Below, one piece after another: positions 5,158-7,531 of a DNA stretch of 7,531 nucleotides (position 1 is its first letter; each line of letters opens with the position of its first letter). The notes under the pieces are model-generated. The model ran no database searches, had not been told where the DNA came from, and saw only the letters and a list, made by a program, of their open reading frames with translations. This DNA is from Methanomicrobiales archaeon. GTDB taxonomy: Archaea > Halobacteriota > Methanomicrobia > Methanomicrobiales > Methanospirillaceae. The DNA lies in the NCBI GenBank assembly GCA_012798365.1, contig JAAZNH010000129.1, positions 1 through 7,531 of the forward strand, given 5' to 3'. The translations under genes were made by a program, and so were the position numbers.

Positions 5158-6132
5158 TCAAGGTTCTTTTGAGGTTTTCGGCTCTGCTGATTCCAGTGCC
5201 CTGATGACCGCATCCGTGCTTGCCCGGATTTTCTCAACGGATTCACGGAATGCAATAACTTCTGCCTCATCAAGCCGGATAGTAATCGGAAACACCCCGT
5301 CGCGATTTACACGGGCCGGGACACCGATACAGACATTTCCGATGCTGTGGACTTCTTTGTGAATATACGCAGATACCGTCAGGATCCGGTTTTCATCGGA
5401 GAGAATAGTTCGTACTAATGTTGAGATTGCTTCGCCGGGGCCATAAACGGTCGAGCCCTTGTCCTTGATGATCTGGTGACCGCTGCACTTTACGGATTCA
5501 ATGAACTCTTTCACCGGCAGGTGAGAGAATTCCGGAAGGTTCGAGATCTTGATCCCACCGATTGTTGTCGCAGACCACAGGGGGACAAGACTATCCCCGT
5601 GTTCCCCGATAATACGGGTATGGACCTCGCTGACATGAACATGGAAGTACTGGGCAATCAGCGATTTCAGGCGCATCGAATCCAGGTGTGTCCCAAGACC
5701 GAAAACCTGGTTGGGTTTCATCCGGGAATATCTGAGGGCGACACTGGTCATGACATCGACTGGATTGGTGACCATGAAGATCTTGGTGTCGGGTGCAACT
5801 TTTCCGATGGTTTCTGCAATCGGGGCAACAATCCGTGCGTTTTCCAGGGCAAGATCAAGCCGGTCCTGTCCTGCTTTGCGCGGCACACCCGCAAGGACAA
5901 CAACAATATCCGATCCTGCAACATCGAGTAAATTCGTTGTCCACCTGACGCGGACATCGGTCCCCCGTGCGGCAAAGGAATCCTTGAGATCCTGGGTTAT
6001 CCCGTTCAGGAGCGCTTCGCGCCCCTCCCGCCCGTGAAGAAGGATCTCATCAAGGTGCGGGATCGCAGAAATGGCGTGGGCTGCAAACATGCCGACATTG
6101 CCTGTCGCGCCAACGATTGTCACTTTTGCCAT
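5158..6132 (-). CDS. mdh: Malate dehydrogenase (LDH/MDH superfamily, archaeal type)
   Basis: A 324-residue cytoplasmic enzyme interconverting malate and oxaloacetate. In methanogens this feeds the incomplete TCA route to C4 and C5 precursors. The N-terminal Rossmann fold has VTIVGATGNVG (4-14). Malate specificity is indicated by AGVPRKAGQDR (81-91), with R85 where lactate dehydrogenases have Gln. The catalytic set is complete: R91, D151 and R154 in THLDSMR, and H178 in IGEHGDS; TNPVD lies at 122-126. After the second strand the sequence is LLHGREGRE (31-39) rather than an acidic residue, which favours NADP(H), as in MJ0490. A Ser/Lys/Glu-rich tail ends the protein. The ATG at 6132 has no Shine-Dalgarno and lies about 16 nt from the inferred 3' end of the SRP RNA, so it is either leaderless or co-transcribed with that RNA. 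Confidence 0.94.
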   Translation of the reverse strand: MAKVTIVGATGNVGMFAAHAISAIPHLDEILLHGREGREALLNGITQDLKDSFAARGTDVRVRWTTNLLDVAGSDIVVVLAGVPRKAGQDRLDLALENARIVAPIAETIGKVAPDTKIFMVTNPVDVMTSVALRYSRMKPNQVFGLGTHLDSMRLKSLIAQYFHVHVSEVHTRIIGEHGDSLVPLWSATTIGGIKISNLPEFSHLPVKEFIESVKCSGHQIIKDKGSTVYGPGEAISTLVRTILSDENRILTVSAYIHKEVHSIGNVCIGVPARVNRDGVFPITIRLDEAEVIAFRESVEKIRASTDAVIRALESAEPKTSKEP

Positions 6133-6147
6133 GATAATGAAAAGTGG

Positions 6148-6449
6148 GGACGGGTTATCGGTCGACTGTACGTTTCTGCGTTTGCTTTAACATCCATCCT
6201 CCGCCCCGTTACCCCATGGGCGCCGGATGTCTACGGTAAGTCTGCTCCCTTCCGGGCCTGAACCGGTTCCCGCAGCAACAGGTCGCCATTCCCTCCGGAA
6301 TTTTGATACCTGGCCATCGACCTCATGGGACGAGGTTTCAACGTCAGAACGCACAAGCTCCCGCAGGCCGTTGCAGCCTCGGTCAAACTTCGCCCCCCGC
6401 GTACCGACGGTTTCGGGTTACAAGTGACGCCGAGCCACCCGGGCTAGTC
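6148..6449 (-). ncRNA. ffs: Archaeal signal recognition particle 7S RNA
   Basis: RNA scaffold of the signal recognition particle, binding SRP19 and SRP54 to target membrane and secreted proteins. On the minus strand the helix 8 core reads CAGG-CCC-GGAA-GGG-AGCA (6260-6243): the GNRA-type tetraloop and symmetric loop bound by SRP54. Further conserved pieces are GGCGUCACUUGUAACCCGAA in the 5' domain, GGAAUGGCGACC before helix 8, and CCGUAGACAUCCGGCGCCC after it. A long helix 5 can be drawn by eye between 6357-6339 and 6184-6166, interrupted only by single-base bulges. CGGGU (6441-6437) pairs with ACCCG (6155-6151) as a short closing helix 1. These set a length of about 300 nt, normal for archaeal SRP RNA. 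The two ends are estimates. Short reading frames crossing the region are not genes. Confidence 0.9.
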
Positions 6450-6540
6450 CCCATATACTTTTGTTCACTGGATAGTAAAGGCTTTTTACCAGAGGCGGGT
6501 CCCGTCAAGCGGGGTTTTAAACGGGCATCACGGGCAGGAT
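6450..6540. other. Spacer between the methyltransferase-like gene and the SRP RNA
   Basis: This stretch has no credible gene. It contains the SRP promoter candidates, CCCG-TCAAG-CGGG (6501-6513) followed by TTTT (6515-6518) on the plus strand, and TTTAAA (6516-6521). Nothing on the minus strand forms a clear terminator for the methyltransferase-like gene that ends at 6541. Confidence 0.5.
6452..6479 (-). promoter_or_regulatory. Putative SRP RNA promoter
   Basis: Two TATA-like elements precede the RNA on the minus strand. TTTACTAT (6479-6472) would give a start near 6450, matching the helix 1 boundary. AGTATATG (about 6459-6452) is the better TATA match but predicts a start near 6430, inside helix 1. 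I favour the first on RNA folding grounds and the choice is uncertain. Confidence 0.35.
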
Positions 6541-7531
6541 TCAGGGAACAAAAACATCGCCCCCGACGCTCTCAATCCACTCCTTGCGGATTTTCTCAAG
6601 GGCGCCATGGTCTTTCTTATCAAAAAGATCAAGAGCCGTCATGGGTGAGACACCCTGCGGGATAATATCCGGTAACGAATGAAAATCTCCCTGGTATACC
6701 TCAATAACCTGTTCTCCGCGAGCCTCGGCAATTTTTATCTGCTCGCGATTCACGGGGTGCTTCTGGAGATCATCAATCTGTTCAAAGATCCTGACGCGGG
6801 ATATCTGCAGGTACTCGCGGTTTACCTCAAGATTGAACGCTGCCCAGAACGCAGAGGCATACCAGGCGTCATTCATGATCACCCGGGGAACCCCGAGGCA
6901 TGCAGCGGTCAGGCCCAGAGTACCAACGCCGCAGCAGGCGTCAACAAAGCAGGGCACGGGCGGGTTTCCCACATGACGGATGACAGACTGGATCTTCGGG
7001 TACCCGGCGCGGGGAAATTCAATGTGCACAAGTGATTGTTGCTTGTAGATCGCAAGCGGTCCGCCAGCCAGCGGAAAAATATCCGCCCGCACATCGCACC
7101 CGGCAAGAAGATCATAGACGCGGGGAACTGATTTCAGGTCGGGATCCGCTATTCCCGGCACAAAATCACCGGTCCGCACAACCCCCCGGACTTCCGGGAT
7201 TTCCTGTACCAGGCGCTCTGCAGCAGGCTTCCTGACACGAGACGAGAGGAGCACCAGGGAATTTTCGGGGAGAAACGGCGGGCGGTCCATCGCAATTCCA
7301 GGATGGATAAGGGGAGAACCCGCAGCGATCAGCGGATCCTGCAGCGTGAGATCGCCAAATTCCACCATGATTGCATAGATGTGGGCAAAAACTTCATCGA
7401 TGAACCGTTTCCCGCAGGAGCAGGGTTCCGCATAGTCAAGAGCGGGATGGGGCCGTCGCTTGTCCAGGACACGCATGCTGCATTCCGGGCAGGGCAGGAA
7501 ATGTTTCGGGAGCGTGGCAAGGAGTTCTTTA
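6541..7531 (-). CDS. Methyltransferase-like protein with N-terminal zinc ribbon, 5' truncated
   Basis: The frame is open to the right edge, so the true start lies outside; 329 residues are visible. An ATG at 7476 is in frame but would cut a zinc-ribbon pair in half, so it is probably internal. Visible residues 14-17 (CPEC) and 37-39 (CSC, followed by Gly) form a CxxC...CxC ribbon that could bind zinc. A central region (about 60-160) matches nothing I recognise. A Rossmann methyltransferase-like domain follows: motif I FVDACCGVGTLGL (195-207), an acidic MNDAW (219-223) at the end of the next strand, and YQGDF (279-283) as a later motif. This order fits S-adenosylmethionine-dependent enzymes, though the double Cys in motif I is unusual. 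The end is ALDLFDKKDHGALEKIRKEWIE... The substrate is unknown; tRNA, rRNA, protein or a small coenzyme are all possible. No partner gene is visible. Confidence 0.8.
   Translation of the reverse strand, partial: KELLATLPKHFLPCPECSMRVLDKRRPHPALDYAEPCSCGKRFIDEVFAHIYAIMVEFGDLTLQDPLIAAGSPLIHPGIAMDRPPFLPENSLVLLSSRVRKPAAERLVQEIPEVRGVVRTGDFVPGIADPDLKSVPRVYDLLAGCDVRADIFPLAGGPLAIYKQQSLVHIEFPRAGYPKIQSVIRHVGNPPVPCFVDACCGVGTLGLTAACLGVPRVIMNDAWYASAFWAAFNLEVNREYLQISRVRIFEQIDDLQKHPVNREQIKIAEARGEQVIEVYQGDFHSLPDIIPQGVSPMTALDLFDKKDHGALEKIRKEWIESVGGDVFVP

Noticed and set aside
5476..5931. 151-codon plus-strand open frame opposite mdh
   Set aside because: It lies wholly inside a well-conserved enzyme gene and shows no domain; it is a shadow of the mdh codon pattern.
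6501..6525. CCCG-TCAAG-CGGG hairpin followed by TTTT on the plus strand
   Set aside because: No plus-strand gene ends here, so a terminator reading in that direction has nothing to terminate; the stem is only 4 bp.
6227..6665. Plus-strand open frames (6227-6427, 6303-6665) over the SRP RNA
   Set aside because: The strand and sequence are explained by the SRP RNA; the translations are low-complexity Arg/Pro/Ser-rich and lack start signals.
1..7531. CRISPR arrays, insertion sequences, tRNA genes, phage or defence genes
   Set aside because: No regularly spaced repeats, transposase or integrase motifs, cloverleaf sequences or defence domains could be found on either strand by eye.

Overview
The window reads as chromosomal DNA of a hydrogenotrophic methanogen, most likely order Methanomicrobiales (Methanoregula-like). 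The signs are an archaeal SRP RNA, archaeal aEF-1B, a kinase of the methanofuran-pathway MfnE family, a GATGxVG-type archaeal malate dehydrogenase, methanogen-type HTH regulators, and AT-rich TATA elements about 25-27 nt before start codons that lack Shine-Dalgarno sites. The taxonomic guess rests on protein style and gene content, not on a search.

Layout. Positions 1-432 hold the 3' part of nadC (NAD synthesis). Positions 606-1169 hold a five-unit HEAT-repeat protein whose putative TATA box is bracketed by a perfect 7-bp inverted repeat. A membrane-anchored OB-fold protein (1225-1608, minus) is divergent from a two-gene operon (1680-2230, plus) of small DNA-binding proteins: a winged-helix protein and an XRE-type protein with a Cys cluster. 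The divergent spacer has one TATA element readable in both directions and a tandem palindrome TGTTAACA-G-TGTTAACA.

Positions 2293-3957 (minus) encode an exported, C-terminally anchored protein with a lamin-tail-like domain and two phospholipase D HKD motifs. Divergent from it is a plus-strand cluster of translation and coenzyme genes: an mfnE-type kinase (4049-4627), a 53-aa four-CxxC zinc-finger protein (4671-4832) and aEF-1beta (4836-5093). Facing them on the minus strand are malate dehydrogenase (5158-6132), the SRP 7S RNA (about 6148-6449) and a 5'-truncated methyltransferase-like protein with an N-terminal zinc ribbon (6541 to the right edge).

Most of the window is core metabolism and information processing. 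I see no insertion sequence, integrase, CRISPR array or defence cassette. The parts least explained by known biology are the LTD-PLD surface protein, the regulator pair with its operator, and the zinc-ribbon methyltransferase-like protein. I find no convincing evidence of an entirely new multi-gene system.
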